40,589 nucleotides of DNA from Asaia bogorensis. Its GTDB lineage: Bacteria > Pseudomonadota > Alphaproteobacteria > Acetobacterales > Acetobacteraceae. Made by a program: the position numbers and the translations under genes. The DNA is taken from positions 1 through 40,589 of the forward strand of contig CAMDGX010000037.1 in assembly GCA_945897825.1 (NCBI GenBank), written 5' to 3'. The notes beneath the pieces were generated by a model. That model was not told the origin of the DNA. It ran no database searches and worked only from the letters and a program-made list of their open reading frames with translations. Shown here in pieces: positions 17,886-27,128 of this stretch. The first letter of the stretch is position 1. Every line of letters starts with the position of its first letter.

Positions 17886-18992
17886 TTACTCCAGCACCGC
17901 CTCCGTCTTCGCCTTGATCATCGCGAAGTCGATCTTCGCCCCCAGCCCGGCCCCCGTCGGCGCCTGCAGCATCCCATTCGCATCCGGCCGGAACTCCTCC
18001 TCCAGCCCGTAGCGATGCGCCCCGTCCGGCAGCAGCACCTCGAACCACGTCGTGTTCGGGATCGCCATGCACAGATGCAGGTTCGCCAGGTTGTTCAGCG
18101 AGTTGCCGCTGTGGTGCACCTCGTAGTTCATGTGGAACGCCTCGGCCATGTGCGCGGTCTTAAGCATCGTCGTCAGCCCGCCCTTGGCCGGAATGTCGCC
18201 GCGCAGGTAGTCGGTGGCCTGCTGCATTACCCAGATCGCGTAGGTGTCGAGCCCGCCCATCGGATACTCGGTGGCCATGATCGGGATGTTCAGCTTCTGG
18301 CGCAGTTTCACATACGTCGTGATGTCCTCGTCGGCCAGCGGGTCCTCATACCACTTGAACCCCATCTCCTGGATCGCCAGCCCCACCTTCAGCGCGCCGG
18401 GATAATCGTAGCTCCACGTCGAATCCAGAATCACCGGATAGCTGTCCCCCACCGCCGCGCGCACCGCCGCGCACACCTTGATATCGGTGTCCGGGTCGGT
18501 CGGAGGATGGATCTTGTAGCCGGCCCAACCCTCCTGCTTGTGCTGCTGCGCCTGCGCCACATAGGCCTGCGCATCCGGCAGCAGCTGCGAGCTGGCATAG
18601 GCGCCGATCTCCGTCCGGTGCGTGCCCATCAGCGCATGCACCGGCAGCCCGGCGATCTTGCCCGCGAGGTCCCACAGCGCGGTGTCCGTCGCCCCGATCA
18701 CCCGCCACGACACGTTGCGGTTCAGCTTCAGCATGCGCTGGTGGATGCGCTCGCGCTCCAGCGGGTTCGCCCCCATCAGGATCGGCTTGATCCAGCGGAT
18801 CAGCTGCGGCCCGTCCATGCTGCCCGGGTTGCTCGCCGAGCCGAGGAACGCATGCCCCTCATGCCCGTCATCGGTGCGGATGCGCAGCAGGCCCAAATTG
18901 CTCACCGGCTGCGTCCAGCTGCCGGCGTGGTAGCTGGTGCGCGGGATGTTGTCCCAGGTGAAGATGGTCAACGACACGTGGTCGATCTTCAT
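17886..18992 (-). CDS. Enolase-superfamily (mandelate racemase/muconate lactonizing) enzyme, likely acid-sugar dehydratase
   Basis: A 368-residue member of the enolase superfamily. Metal and acid/base residues appear in order: the catalytic lysine in AGYKIHPP (a KxH form), the metal ligands in VILDSTWSYD, FKWYEDPL and MATEYPM, then RGDIPAKGG and the late histidine in YEVHHSGNSLNNLA. The N-terminal capping domain is complete. Known relatives dehydrate or racemise sugar acids; the substrate here is unknown. I chose the ATG at 18992 because GGAGG lies nine bases upstream; an ATG five codons earlier (19007) has no such site. It converges on the phosphohexomutase gene. Confidence 0.85.
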   Translation of the reverse strand: MKIDHVSLTIFTWDNIPRTSYHAGSWTQPVSNLGLLRIRTDDGHEGHAFLGSASNPGSMDGPQLIRWIKPILMGANPLERERIHQRMLKLNRNVSWRVIGATDTALWDLAGKIAGLPVHALMGTHRTEIGAYASSQLLPDAQAYVAQAQQHKQEGWAGYKIHPPTDPDTDIKVCAAVRAAVGDSYPVILDSTWSYDYPGALKVGLAIQEMGFKWYEDPLADEDITTYVKLRQKLNIPIMATEYPMGGLDTYAIWVMQQATDYLRGDIPAKGGLTTMLKTAHMAEAFHMNYEVHHSGNSLNNLANLHLCMAIPNTTWFEVLLPDGAHRYGLEEEFRPDANGMLQAPTGAGLGAKIDFAMIKAKTEAVLE

Positions 18993-19067
18993 GGGCGCGT
19001 CCTCCATCGTCTTTTGCAGGATGCTGGCGCAAAGGCACCCGGCGCTCAAGCCCGTTCGGGCAAGAAA

Positions 19068-19198
19068 GGAAGAGTCTTCTTTTTCTGTAGAAAAAGAAGC
19101 AAAAAGACTTTCATCCATTTGCACCGCGCCCGAACGCCTGCCGCCGCGCAAGTGATGAAAAGTTTTTTGGTTCTTTTTTTCAAAAAAGAACCCCTTCC
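19068..19198 (-). repeat. Cloverleaf-like intergenic element, copy E6 (B→A)
   Basis: The only copy in a divergent gap, so the only one that touches no stop codon. It has GGAAG at 19068-19072 and CTTCC at 19194-19198. The B hairpin has the TGTA loop variant (TACA on the other strand), shared with E9. The rest of the gap 18993-19247 holds nothing I recognise. Confidence 0.9.
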
Positions 19199-19247
19199 TT
19201 TCCTGTCCGCTTGACCCCTCCACCTCTTCGCGTGACAGTCCCAGGCC

Positions 19248-20414
19248 ATGCAGGACCACCCCACCCCCGAAGCCCGCGCCCGCGCCATCCTGCCGGTGCT
19301 CGCCGCCGAGGCCGACGCGATCGAGGCCACGCGCCGCATCACGCCCACGGCGCTGGACGCGCTCCACGCCCAGCGCCTGTTCCGCACCCTCCTTCCCCGC
19401 AGCGTCGGCGGCGACGAATGCGCCCCCGCCGACCAGGCCCGCATGCTGATGGCCATCGCCAGCGCCGACGCCTCCACCGCCTGGTGCCTCAGCCAGGCTG
19501 GCGGCTGCGCCTTCGCCGCCGCGTACGTCCCCCACGAAACCGCTCACGCCGTGTTCGCCGATCCGCGCGCCGTGCTCGCCTGGGGCCAGAACCAGGGCGC
19601 CATCGCCCGCGCCACCGACGGCGGCTACATCCTCAACGGCCGATGGACCTTCGTCTCCGGCGGCCACCACGCCACCTGGATCGGCTGCCACGCCCACATC
19701 GAGGAACGCGACGGCACCCCGCGCACCCACCCGGACGGCCGCCCCGTCGAACGCACCCTGCTGGTCCCGCGCGACGCCATGGAAATCACGCCCGACTGGG
19801 AGGTGATCGGCCTGCGCGGCACCGGCAGCGACACCTTCGCCATCGCCGACCGCTTCGTCCCCGACGCCCACACCCTGGCGCGCGATACCGACGAAGACCG
19901 CCGCGAACCCGGCCCGCTCTACCGCTTCGTCACCAACCACATGTATTCCTCGGGCTTCGCCTCCGTGGCGCTCGGCACCGCCCGCGGCCTGCTCGACCGC
20001 TTCGTGGACATGGCGCGCGACAAGATCCCCACCCTGACCGGCCGCGCCCTGCGCGACTCCCAGGCCGTCCAGCGCGACCTGGCCATCGCCGAAGCCCGCT
20101 GGCGCGCCGCCCGCGCCGGCCTGCTCGCCGCCCTGGACGACGCATGGGAAGCCGCCCACAGCGCCCCGCTCTCGCTCGACCACCGCATGGCCATCCGCAT
20201 GGCCTCCACCTTCGCCATCCACCAGGCCCGCGAAGTCGCCGATTTCTGCTGGCGGGAGGCCGGCGCCACCGCCATCTTCGCCGCCAACGGCTTCGAGCGT
20301 CGCTACCGCGACATGGTCACCGTCACGCAGCAGGTGCAGGGCCGCATGATCCACTTCGAAACCGCCGGCCAGCACCTCCTCGGCCTGTCCAACGCCTCCA
20401 CCCGCTTCGCCTGA
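19248..20414 (+). CDS. Acyl-CoA dehydrogenase-fold flavoprotein (group D flavin monooxygenase-like)
   Basis: A 388-residue protein with the three-part acyl-CoA dehydrogenase fold: N-terminal helices (LDALHAQRLFRTLLPRSVGG), a middle beta domain (GYILNGRWTFVSGGHHATW, then DWEVIGLRGTGSDTFAI), and a C-terminal helical bundle ending MIHFETAGQHLLG. The catalytic glutamate of true acyl-CoA dehydrogenases is not evident. This pattern fits the HpaB/HsaA/DszC class, which uses reduced flavin and oxygen on aromatic or sulfur compounds, better than fatty-acid oxidation. The substrate is unknown. A VOC-domain gene follows 18 bases later, which would suit an aromatic-degradation pair. Confidence 0.78.
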   Translation: MQDHPTPEARARAILPVLAAEADAIEATRRITPTALDALHAQRLFRTLLPRSVGGDECAPADQARMLMAIASADASTAWCLSQAGGCAFAAAYVPHETAHAVFADPRAVLAWGQNQGAIARATDGGYILNGRWTFVSGGHHATWIGCHAHIEERDGTPRTHPDGRPVERTLLVPRDAMEITPDWEVIGLRGTGSDTFAIADRFVPDAHTLARDTDEDRREPGPLYRFVTNHMYSSGFASVALGTARGLLDRFVDMARDKIPTLTGRALRDSQAVQRDLAIAEARWRAARAGLLAALDDAWEAAHSAPLSLDHRMAIRMASTFAIHQAREVADFCWREAGATAIFAANGFERRYRDMVTVTQQVQGRMIHFETAGQHLLGLSNASTRFA

Positions 20415-20432
20415 CACACGGGAACGCCCCCC

Positions 20433-20831
20433 ATGCCCCTCAACGCCCTGAACCATTTCACCATCCGCCCCGCCGACCTGGAGCGCACCAAGGCGTTCTA
20501 CTGCGACGTCCTGGGCCTGCCCGTCGGCTACCGCCCACCGCTCGGCTTCCCCGGCTACTGGCTCTATTGCGGCGACACCCCCACCGTCCACCTGATCGGC
20601 CCGCGCGAAACCGACCCCGCCCCCCGCGCCGCCGGCCCCACCGGGCTGCTGGACCACATCGCCTTCTCCTGCACCGGGCTGGCCGCCATGAAAGCCAACC
20701 TCGCCGCCCGCGGCATCACCTTCCAGGAACGCATCATCCCGCACGACAGGCAGACGCAGCTGTTCCTGCATGACCCCGATGGCATCGCCGTCGAGCTGAA
20801 CTACCCGCCCGAGGAAACCAGCGCGAAGTAA
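20433..20831 (+). CDS. VOC-family (glyoxalase/dioxygenase fold) protein
   Basis: A 132-residue protein with two beta-alpha-beta-beta-beta units. NHFTIRPADLERTKAFYCDVLGL opens the fold with His7 as a likely metal ligand, TVHLIGPRE supplies a second histidine, LLDHIAFSCTGL a third, and FLHDPDGIAVELNYPPEE ends with the usual glutamate ligand. Members include glyoxalases, extradiol dioxygenases and fosfomycin-type resistance proteins; I cannot pick among these. It lies directly after the flavoprotein gene. Its TAA stop codon sits in the AAGTAAG end of repeat E7. Confidence 0.85.
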   Translation: MPLNALNHFTIRPADLERTKAFYCDVLGLPVGYRPPLGFPGYWLYCGDTPTVHLIGPRETDPAPRAAGPTGLLDHIAFSCTGLAAMKANLAARGITFQERIIPHDRQTQLFLHDPDGIAVELNYPPEETSAK

Positions 20832-20960
20832 GCATGTTCTTTTTTGAAAAAAAGAACCAAAAAACTTTCCCCACTTTGCACCGAGGCCAACCGGTCAAAC
20901 GAGGCGCCAATGGATAAAGTTTTTTTGCTTCTTTTTGTTCACAAAAAGAAGAATCCTTCC
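20825..20960 (+). repeat. Cloverleaf-like intergenic element, copy E7 (A→B)
   Basis: The left end GAAGTAAGC contains the stop codon of the VOC gene, and the right end CCTTCC lies two bases before the ATG of the PP2C-like gene. The B hairpin is G-C closed with TTCA. The arms around the core are the AAAAAACTTT / AAAGTTTTTTTG type. Confidence 0.9.
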
Positions 20961-20962
20961 TG

Positions 20963-21928
20963 ATGCGCCTGGAAGCCTTCACCGCCTCCCGCGACCCCGC
21001 CCGCCCGGACGCCAACGAGGATGCGTTCGTCATCCTCCCCGGCCGCGCCTATGCGGTGATCGACGGCGTCTCCGACCGCACCGGCACGCGCTACGACGGC
21101 GAGCTGTCTGGCCGCCACGCCGCCCGCCTGGTCGCCGCCACGCTGGAGCGCCTGCTGCTCGGCCCGCCGCCCCCGGTCGAATCCATCGTCCCCACCCTGA
21201 CCGCCGCGCTGCACGAAGCCTATCTCCGCCACGGCACGCTCGCCGCCGCCCAGGCCAGCTGGGGCGCGCGCCTGTGCTGCACCCTGGCCCTGGCCCTGCA
21301 CGACGGCCCGCAACTTCACCTCGTCCTGGTCGGCGACAGCGGCATCCGCCTCAACGGCCGCCAGACGCTGCAGATGAACAAGGACCTAGACCGCATCACC
21401 GCCACCCTGCGCAGCCACGCCTGGCACTTCCTCCCCACCGCCAACGCCACCCTGCGCGACACCATCGCCCGCCAGGTCACCTGGAAAGGCACCGGCCAAG
21501 ACCCGACAAACCTCGCCCCCCACCTCGCCCCCGCCGACCTCGCCACCCTCGCGGCCGCCGCCGAGGCCGAATGCCTCGCCACCCTGCCGCACGTGCCCCG
21601 CGCCGACATCGCCCACCTGCTCGCAAACGGCATCGTCGGCGCCCAGGGCGACTACCAGAACGTCCCGGACTCCATCCTCGGCTACGCCTGCCTCGACGGC
21701 TTCCCCGTGCCGCGCACCCTGATGCGCATCACCACCCTGGAAACCCGCACCGTCGACACCCTGGAACTCTTCACCGACGGCTACTTCGCCCCCGGCGAAA
21801 CCCCCACCCTGGCCGCCTGGGAACAAACCCGCCTCGAGGTCGAAGCCACCGACCCCGCCAAAACCGGCCGCTTCCGCTCAACCAAGGCGACCGACGATCG
21901 AACCTACGTGGGCGTGGTGATGAAGTAA
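20963..21928 (+). CDS. PP2C-like protein phosphatase
   Basis: A 321-residue protein with the metal-dependent phosphatase pattern: ANEDAFVIL (D20), YAVIDGVSD (D34 and G35), LVLVGDSGIRL, LELFTDGYFAP, and the C-terminal DDRTYVGVVM, with aspartates matching metal ligands of PPM/PP2C enzymes. The middle (about 115-230) is longer than in minimal bacterial PP2C and contains an insertion of unknown role. There is no membrane segment or sensor domain. No partner kinase is near. The ATG at 20963 directly follows repeat E7, whose AAAAAGAAG may stand in as a ribosome site. It converges on smc across hairpin array C2. Confidence 0.8.
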   Translation: MRLEAFTASRDPARPDANEDAFVILPGRAYAVIDGVSDRTGTRYDGELSGRHAARLVAATLERLLLGPPPPVESIVPTLTAALHEAYLRHGTLAAAQASWGARLCCTLALALHDGPQLHLVLVGDSGIRLNGRQTLQMNKDLDRITATLRSHAWHFLPTANATLRDTIARQVTWKGTGQDPTNLAPHLAPADLATLAAAAEAECLATLPHVPRADIAHLLANGIVGAQGDYQNVPDSILGYACLDGFPVPRTLMRITTLETRTVDTLELFTDGYFAPGETPTLAAWEQTRLEVEATDPAKTGRFRSTKATDDRTYVGVVMK

Positions 21929-22064
21929 GGCCAGGGCGCTGCCCTGGACCCGCCAGGGACCTGAGGTCCCTGGACCCACATCTTTTGTTCCGCCTTCGGC
22001 GAATAAGGTCCGGGGTTCCAAGGGCTCTGCCCTTGGTGGGGTCCAGGGGCAAAGCCCCTGGCCT
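21929..22064. repeat. Convergent-junction GC hairpin array C2 (likely bidirectional terminator)
   Basis: It fills the gap exactly from one stop codon to the other. Hairpins in order: CCAGGGC/GCCCTGG, CCAGGGAC/GTCCCTGG, a short CCGCCTTCGGCG, CCAAGGGC/GCCCTTGG, and CCAGGGGC/GCCCCTGG. The order matches C1, except that the 21-bp inner inverted repeat is missing. Confidence 0.87.
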
Positions 22065-25000
22065 TTACTCAGCCGCCATCGCCGGCGGCGGCGCGCCGTC
22101 CACCATGGCGGCGGCGCGTTGCAGATCGACCGAGAGCAGCCGCGACACGCCGCGTTCCTGCATCGTCACCCCGTAGAGCCGGTCCATTCGCGCCATTGTC
22201 ATCGGGTGGTGCGTCACCACCATGAACCGCGTGCCGGTTTCGCGCACCATGTCGTCCAGCAGCAGGCAGAAGCGTTCCACGTTGGCGTCGTCCAGCGGCG
22301 CGTCCACCTCGTCCAGCACGCACACCGGCGCCGGGTTGCAGCGGAACACCGCGAAGATCAAGGACAGCGCCGTCAGCGCCTGTTCGCCGCCCGAGAGCAG
22401 CGACAGCGTCGAGAGCTTCTTGCCCGGCGGCTGCGCGTAGATTTCCAGCCCCGCCTCCAGCGGATCGTCGGAGCCGACCAGGCCCAGATGCGCCCGCCCG
22501 CCGCCGAACATGCGGCTGAACAGCGTCTGGAAATGCGTGTCCACCGCCGCGAACACCGTCGAGAGCCGCTCGCGCCCCTCGCGGTTCAGGTGCCCGATGG
22601 AGCCGCGCAGCTTGGCGATGGCGGTGGTCAGCTCGCCGCGCTCCTTGACGATGAGATCCACCTGCTTGGTGATCTCGTCGGCCTCCACCTCGGCCCGCAG
22701 GTTCACCGGCCCCATTTCCTCGCGCTCGCGCTGGAGCCGCTCCTGCTTGCGCCGCGCCTTCTCCTCCACCGCCTGCCCGTCGCCATCGGCAAACAATTCG
22801 GCCGGCGGGTCCGGCAGGGCGGGGCTGGCGCCCAGCCGTTCCACGATGCGTTCGGCGACCACGCCCCAGGCCTGTTCCGCCTGCGCCGCCTCGCCTTCCA
22901 CGCGCACCACGCGCTCGCGCGCCGCCGAAAGCGCCGCCTCGGCCGCGCGCGCCGTCCGGTCGCTGGTCAGCGCCGCCGTCTCCGCGGTGCCGAGCGCCTC
23001 GGCGATGCTGCGATGCGCGGCCTCGGCGGCCTCCAGCGTGTCGATCGCCGCCGCCCAGCGCGTGGCGATCTCGTCGGGCGCGGCGGACAGCGTGTCGCGC
23101 TCGCGCCGCGCCGCCTCGGCCCGCGCGCCGAGGTCGGTCACCCGGCTGTTGGCGTCCTGCGCCCGCATCGCCCAGTCCTGCCGCTCGCCGGCAATGGTCC
23201 GCCGACGGTGCGCCCGCCCGGCCGCCTGCCGCACCAGCGCCTCGCGCTCGCCGCGCGCCGAGGTTTCCTCCTGGCGCAGCATGGCCAGCGCGGCGCGCGC
23301 ACGCTCCATTGCCGCGCGCCCGGCGACGGGATCGGGAAGGTCGGCCAACGCCTGCCGCGCCTGGGCCAGCACGGCGCCGGCCTCGTCCTGCTCGGCGGCC
23401 AGCCGCGACGTCTGTTCCTGCACGGCCGCGAGCTTCGCCGAGGTATCCGCCGCCTGGGCGGACAACTGTCGGAACGTCGCCGCCGCCTGTTCCAGCGCCT
23501 GCTCGGCCGCACGTCGTTCGCCGCGCGCCTGCTGCTCGGCGGCGTTGGCGGCGCGTTCGGCGGCATCGGCCTCGGCGCGCAGCGTGCGTTCCTGCTGCTC
23601 CGCCTGGCTGCGCGCCGCCTGTTCCGCGCGCTGCGCCTCGCCACGGGCCGCCTGCGCCTGCGCCTCGGCACTCTGCCGCGCTGTCCGGTCGGCCTGCTCG
23701 GCGGCGGCCAGCCGGGCGGCGGCGTCCTGCGCCGCGGCAACAGCCGCCTCCAGGTCGCGCTTCAGCCCAGCCAGCCGGTTGCGCTGCTGCAACCGCACCG
23801 CAGCGGCGGTCGGCGTGCCGCCCTTGATCGTGTAGCCGTCCCAGCGCCACACGGCCCCGGCGCGCGACACCAGCATCTGCCCCGGCGCCAACCCCGCCTG
23901 CCAGGTAGCGCCCGACGCGTCATCCTCCACCAGCCCAACCTGCGACAACGCCCGCCCCAGCGCCGCCGGCGCGCGCACCAATCCGTCCAGCGCCTGCGCC
24001 CCCCCAGGCAACGCAGCCGCGCCAGCAAGCGGCGGCAGCGTCCGCCAATGCCGCGCAGCACTTTCATCGGCGGCGGATTCCAGCTCCTCGCCCAGCGCCG
24101 CACCCAACGCGGCTTCGAGCCCCGCCGGCACCTCGAGCTGGTCGACCATGCGCGGCCACCGCTCGCCGTCGCGCACCCCCAGCACCTCCGCCAGCGCCGA
24201 CACCTCGGCCGCCACCCTCGCCCGCGCCGACCCGGAAGCCGAAGCCGCCGCCCGCGCCTCCGCCAGTTCCGCCTGCGCCGATTGCCGCAACTGCTCGGCG
24301 GCGTCCAAGGCAGCAGCCCGCACCCGCGCCGCCTCGGCCAGCGCCGCCTCGCGCGCCACGCCGATCGCCCGCAACCCCTCGCTGCGCGCCTTCGCCGCCT
24401 GTTCCAGCGCCGCCGCCCGCGCCTGCTCCGCCGAGGCCAACGCCGAAGCCGCCGCCTCCACCCGCGCCGCCGCCGCCTCCTGCGCCGCCCGCGCCTGGTC
24501 CAGCCGCGCCGGATCGACCCGCAGCCCCGCCAACCGCCCCGCCTCGGCATCGACGCGCGACCGTTGTTCGGCCAGGCGCTTCGCCCGCTGGTCGGCCTGC
24601 GCCAGCGCCTCGGACAGCGCCCGGTGCCGCGCGGCCAGGTCGGCGGCATGCTCCGTGGCGCGGTTCGCCTCGGCCTCCGCGCCGCGCACCGCCTCCTCCG
24701 CCCCGACGACACGCGCTTCGGCCGCCGCCAGCTTCGCCGGATGCGCCGCATCCTCGCCGTCCAGCCGCGCCTCCTCGCCCGCCAGCCGCTCCACCGCCGC
24801 CGTCGCGTCGCGCTGCTGGTCGCCGGCATGGCGCAGATCGCGCTCGATCGTCTCCAGCCGCGACGCCGCCCCGGAAAGCGCCTCGCGCGCCCGCGCCTCC
24901 TCGGCGGCCAGTTGCTCGCCGGCGATGCGGTGCCGCTCCAGCCCGGTGCGCGCCTCGCCCTCGCGCGTCCGCAGTTCCGGCAGCGCCGCCGCATCGCTTG

Positions 25001-25823
25001 CCGCCTGCGCCACCGCGGACGCCGCCGCCGCCGTGGCCTCTACCACCGCCGCCCCGGCCGCCATCATCGCCGCCCGCGCCGCCACCCGCACCCGCTCGAC
25101 GCGCGCGCGCTGGATCGCCAGCAACTCGGCCTCCGCCGCGCGCACCAGCCCCGAAATCGCCCGATAGCGGTTCGCCTGCCGCACCTGCCGCTTCAGCGAC
25201 TCAAGCTGCCCCTCCAGCTGCCCGCGCAGATCCTCCGCCCGCCCGAGATTGGCCTCCGCCGCGCGCAGCTTCAGCTCCGCCTCGTGCCGCCGCGCATGCA
25301 GCCCGGTGATCCCCGCCGCCTCCTCCAGCAGCTGCCGCCGCTCATCCGGCTTGGCGTTGACCAACGCGCCGACCCGCCCCTGGCTCACCAGCCCCGAGGA
25401 ATGCGCCCCGGTTGCCAGGTCGTTGAACAGCGTCTGCACATCGCGCGCCCGCGCCTCGCGCCCGTTGATGCGATACTGGCTGCCGTTGCCGCGCTCGATC
25501 TTGCGGCTGATCTCCAGCTCCGGCGCCTCGTGGAACGGCGGCGGCGCCACCCCCGCGGTCTCCTCCAGCGTCAGCGTCACCTCGGCCAGGTTGCGTGAGG
25601 ACCGCGCCGCGGTGCCGGCGAAGATCACGTCGTCCATCTCGCCACCGCGCAGGGACTTGGCCGAGCTTTCGCCCATCGCCCAGCGCAGCGCCTCCACCAC
25701 GTTGGACTTGCCGCAGCCGTTCGGGCCGACGATCCCCGTCAGCCCCGGCAGGATATGCACCACCGCCGGCTCGGCGAAGCTCTTGAAACCGGCGATGCGC
25801 AGGCGGCTGAAGCTGACGGGCAA
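22065..25823 (-). CDS. smc: Chromosome segregation protein SMC
   Basis: A 1252-residue condensin ATPase that shapes and segregates the chromosome. FSRLRIAGFKSF and Walker A GPNGCGKSN (33-41) form the N-terminal head. Two long alanine/glutamate/arginine-rich coiled coils flank a hinge at about 520-670 (EVLGVRDGERWPRMVDQL…WRWDGYTIKGG). The C-terminal head has LSLLSGGEQALTALSLIFA (signature), VCVLDEVDAPLDD (Walker B) and MVVTHHP. The length is near the upper end for bacterial SMC. The start must be the TTG at 25823: it gives the normal N-terminus, TGAGGA lies about nine bases upstream, and no ATG or GTG occurs between the preceding in-frame stop and this site. A dsbA-like gene lies just upstream. 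Confidence 0.95.
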   Translation of the reverse strand: MPVSFSRLRIAGFKSFAEPAVVHILPGLTGIVGPNGCGKSNVVEALRWAMGESSAKSLRGGEMDDVIFAGTAARSSRNLAEVTLTLEETAGVAPPPFHEAPELEISRKIERGNGSQYRINGREARARDVQTLFNDLATGAHSSGLVSQGRVGALVNAKPDERRQLLEEAAGITGLHARRHEAELKLRAAEANLGRAEDLRGQLEGQLESLKRQVRQANRYRAISGLVRAAEAELLAIQRARVERVRVAARAAMMAAGAAVVEATAAAASAVAQAASDAAALPELRTREGEARTGLERHRIAGEQLAAEEARAREALSGAASRLETIERDLRHAGDQQRDATAAVERLAGEEARLDGEDAAHPAKLAAAEARVVGAEEAVRGAEAEANRATEHAADLAARHRALSEALAQADQRAKRLAEQRSRVDAEAGRLAGLRVDPARLDQARAAQEAAAARVEAAASALASAEQARAAALEQAAKARSEGLRAIGVAREAALAEAARVRAAALDAAEQLRQSAQAELAEARAAASASGSARARVAAEVSALAEVLGVRDGERWPRMVDQLEVPAGLEAALGAALGEELESAADESAARHWRTLPPLAGAAALPGGAQALDGLVRAPAALGRALSQVGLVEDDASGATWQAGLAPGQMLVSRAGAVWRWDGYTIKGGTPTAAAVRLQQRNRLAGLKRDLEAAVAAAQDAAARLAAAEQADRTARQSAEAQAQAARGEAQRAEQAARSQAEQQERTLRAEADAAERAANAAEQQARGERRAAEQALEQAAATFRQLSAQAADTSAKLAAVQEQTSRLAAEQDEAGAVLAQARQALADLPDPVAGRAAMERARAALAMLRQEETSARGEREALVRQAAGRAHRRRTIAGERQDWAMRAQDANSRVTDLGARAEAARRERDTLSAAPDEIATRWAAAIDTLEAAEAAHRSIAEALGTAETAALTSDRTARAAEAALSAARERVVRVEGEAAQAEQAWGVVAERIVERLGASPALPDPPAELFADGDGQAVEEKARRKQERLQREREEMGPVNLRAEVEADEITKQVDLIVKERGELTTAIAKLRGSIGHLNREGRERLSTVFAAVDTHFQTLFSRMFGGGRAHLGLVGSDDPLEAGLEIYAQPPGKKLSTLSLLSGGEQALTALSLIFAVFRCNPAPVCVLDEVDAPLDDANVERFCLLLDDMVRETGTRFMVVTHHPMTMARMDRLYGVTMQERGVSRLLSVDLQRAAAMVDGAPPPAMAAE

Positions 25824-25829
25824 AACAGT

Positions 25830-25858
25830 GGTCCTCAGGCGGTGGTCTTCAGGCGGTC
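25830..25858. repeat. Tandem 14-bp imperfect repeat before smc
   Basis: GGTCCTCAGGCGGT and GGTCTTCAGGCGGT stand side by side in the 47-base gap between the dsbA-like gene and smc, directly before the TTG start. On the coding strand the proximal copy contains the TGAGGA ribosome site. It may be regulatory or a replication slip. Confidence 0.6.
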
Positions 25859-25870
25859 ATCGGGCGGCCG

Positions 25871-26548
25871 CTATCCTGCCGCCTGCTGCACGAGTCGCGC
25901 AAAATCGTCGTACGGCCGGGCGCCGGCCGCCTTCTGGTTCTTCGACCCGGGCCCGTTGAACACGAAGCTCGGCGTGGAATCGACGCCCCAGACGCGGGCG
26001 GATTCGTCGCGCGCCTTCAGGATCTCGGTGCGCAGCGCCTGGTCGGCCACCGCCGCGTCGAACTGCGCCCGGCCCATCCCGGCCAGGGCCGCGATCTTCG
26101 CCAGCTCCTCGGTCGTGTTCACCCCGCGCGCGAACGCCCAGCGCTCCTGCGAAGCCAACAGCGCGCCCACGAACGGCTCGTAGCTCGCAGCCGGCAGGTG
26201 CCGCGCCACGGCGGCGGCGGTCAGCGCAATCTGGTCGAGCGGGAAGTCATGGAAGATGAAGCGAATCCGCCCGGTCTCCACCAGCTCCTTCTTCACGCGC
26301 GGAAAGGTCTCGCGGTGGAAGGTGGCGCAATGGCTGCAGGTCAGAGAGAAGAACTCCCGCACCACCACCGGCGCATCTTCCCGCCCGATCGCCCGCTCCG
26401 CCATCATCCCGTCGGCCGAAACCGGCGCGGACGCGGGGGCAGACGCCACCTGGGCCTCGCCGGAGCGCGACAGATACACCGCCCCGCCGCCGCCGGCGAC
26501 AACCACGCCCGCCCCAACCCCTAGTAGTGTACGCCGTGAAAACGTCAT
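25871..26548 (-). CDS. DsbA-family thiol:disulfide oxidoreductase
   Basis: A 225-residue exported protein. FSRRTLLGVGAG at the N-terminus is a twin-arginine-like signal followed by a hydrophobic stretch, suggesting Tat export. The thioredoxin-fold core has the active site TCSHC (C71, C74) and the cis-proline loop DSTPSFVFNG. DAPVVVREFFSLTCSHC and the helical insertion with FHDFPLDQIAL match the DsbA/BdbD-like (DSBA thioredoxin) group, which oxidises or isomerises periplasmic disulfides. It sits between dciA and smc, a neighbourhood I know from other alphaproteobacteria. The start at 26548 gives the complete signal. Confidence 0.9.
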   Translation of the reverse strand: MTFSRRTLLGVGAGVVVAGGGGAVYLSRSGEAQVASAPASAPVSADGMMAERAIGREDAPVVVREFFSLTCSHCATFHRETFPRVKKELVETGRIRFIFHDFPLDQIALTAAAVARHLPAASYEPFVGALLASQERWAFARGVNTTEELAKIAALAGMGRAQFDAAVADQALRTEILKARDESARVWGVDSTPSFVFNGPGSKNQKAAGARPYDDFARLVQQAAG

Positions 26549-26618
26549 CGCAACCTCTACATCTGGTGTTTTCTACCGCCCCGCCCCGATGAAGTCGAGG
26601 GGGGCCGATGCCGCAAGT

Positions 26619-27122
26619 CTACCCCCGCCGCCCGGCCAGCACAGCCCGGCCCAGCGCCTCCAACGCATCGCGAAGGTCGCCCTCCGGCAACCCCGCCACC
26701 GCCGCCTTTGCCTGCGCCACCGCCGCCGGCCGGGGCGGGCGCGCCGCCACCCGCACCGCCGGCGCATCCTGCACGAAGCGCAGCCGCGTCACCGCGATAC
26801 GCCCCAGGTGGCGGTTGATCCGCTCCATCAGCTGCGGCGCCAGGTGCTGCAACTCCAGCGCCAGCGGCCCCGAGCACGCGATCGCCAGCGTGCCGCCGAA
26901 CAGCTTGCGCGGCACGCTCACCGCCGCGATCGCCGGGCCTACGATGGCCTCCCAATCCGCCAGAACCTGCGCCGTCGCCGGCGCGCGCTTGTTGAAGGCG
27001 GGCTTGACCAGCGCCGGCACCAGCGCGCCCACCGCCCGCGGGCCATACACGTGCCGCATGTGGCCTACCTGGTCGGCCTTGCCGGCCTCGCCCGCCTTGT
27101 CGTTGTCGTCCCGCGCCGCCAT
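26619..27122 (-). CDS. dciA: DciA/DUF721 family protein (likely replicative-helicase loader)
   Basis: A 167-residue protein. The central DUF721 pattern is visible: ATAQVLADWEAIVGPAIAA (the W-xxIVG motif), VSVPRKLFGGTLAIACSGPLALELQHLAPQLMERINRHLG, then TRLRFVQDAP, with a basic, alanine-rich tail. DciA binds DnaB and is the usual helicase loader where DnaC/DnaI are absent. The ATG at 27122 is used; a later ATG (MRHVYGPRAVG) is possible. Its start faces that of mutY with only six bases between them, so the two promoters must overlap the coding regions. Confidence 0.85.
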   Translation of the reverse strand: MAARDDNDKAGEAGKADQVGHMRHVYGPRAVGALVPALVKPAFNKRAPATAQVLADWEAIVGPAIAAVSVPRKLFGGTLAIACSGPLALELQHLAPQLMERINRHLGRIAVTRLRFVQDAPAVRVAARPPRPAAVAQAKAAVAGLPEGDLRDALEALGRAVLAGRRG

Positions 27123-27128
27123 ACCCCG

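Noticed and set aside
22119-25598. An 1159-codon open frame on the plus strand
   Set aside because: It is the complement of smc. The low-complexity Arg/Leu/Gln-rich product and the perfect SMC motifs on the other strand rule it out.
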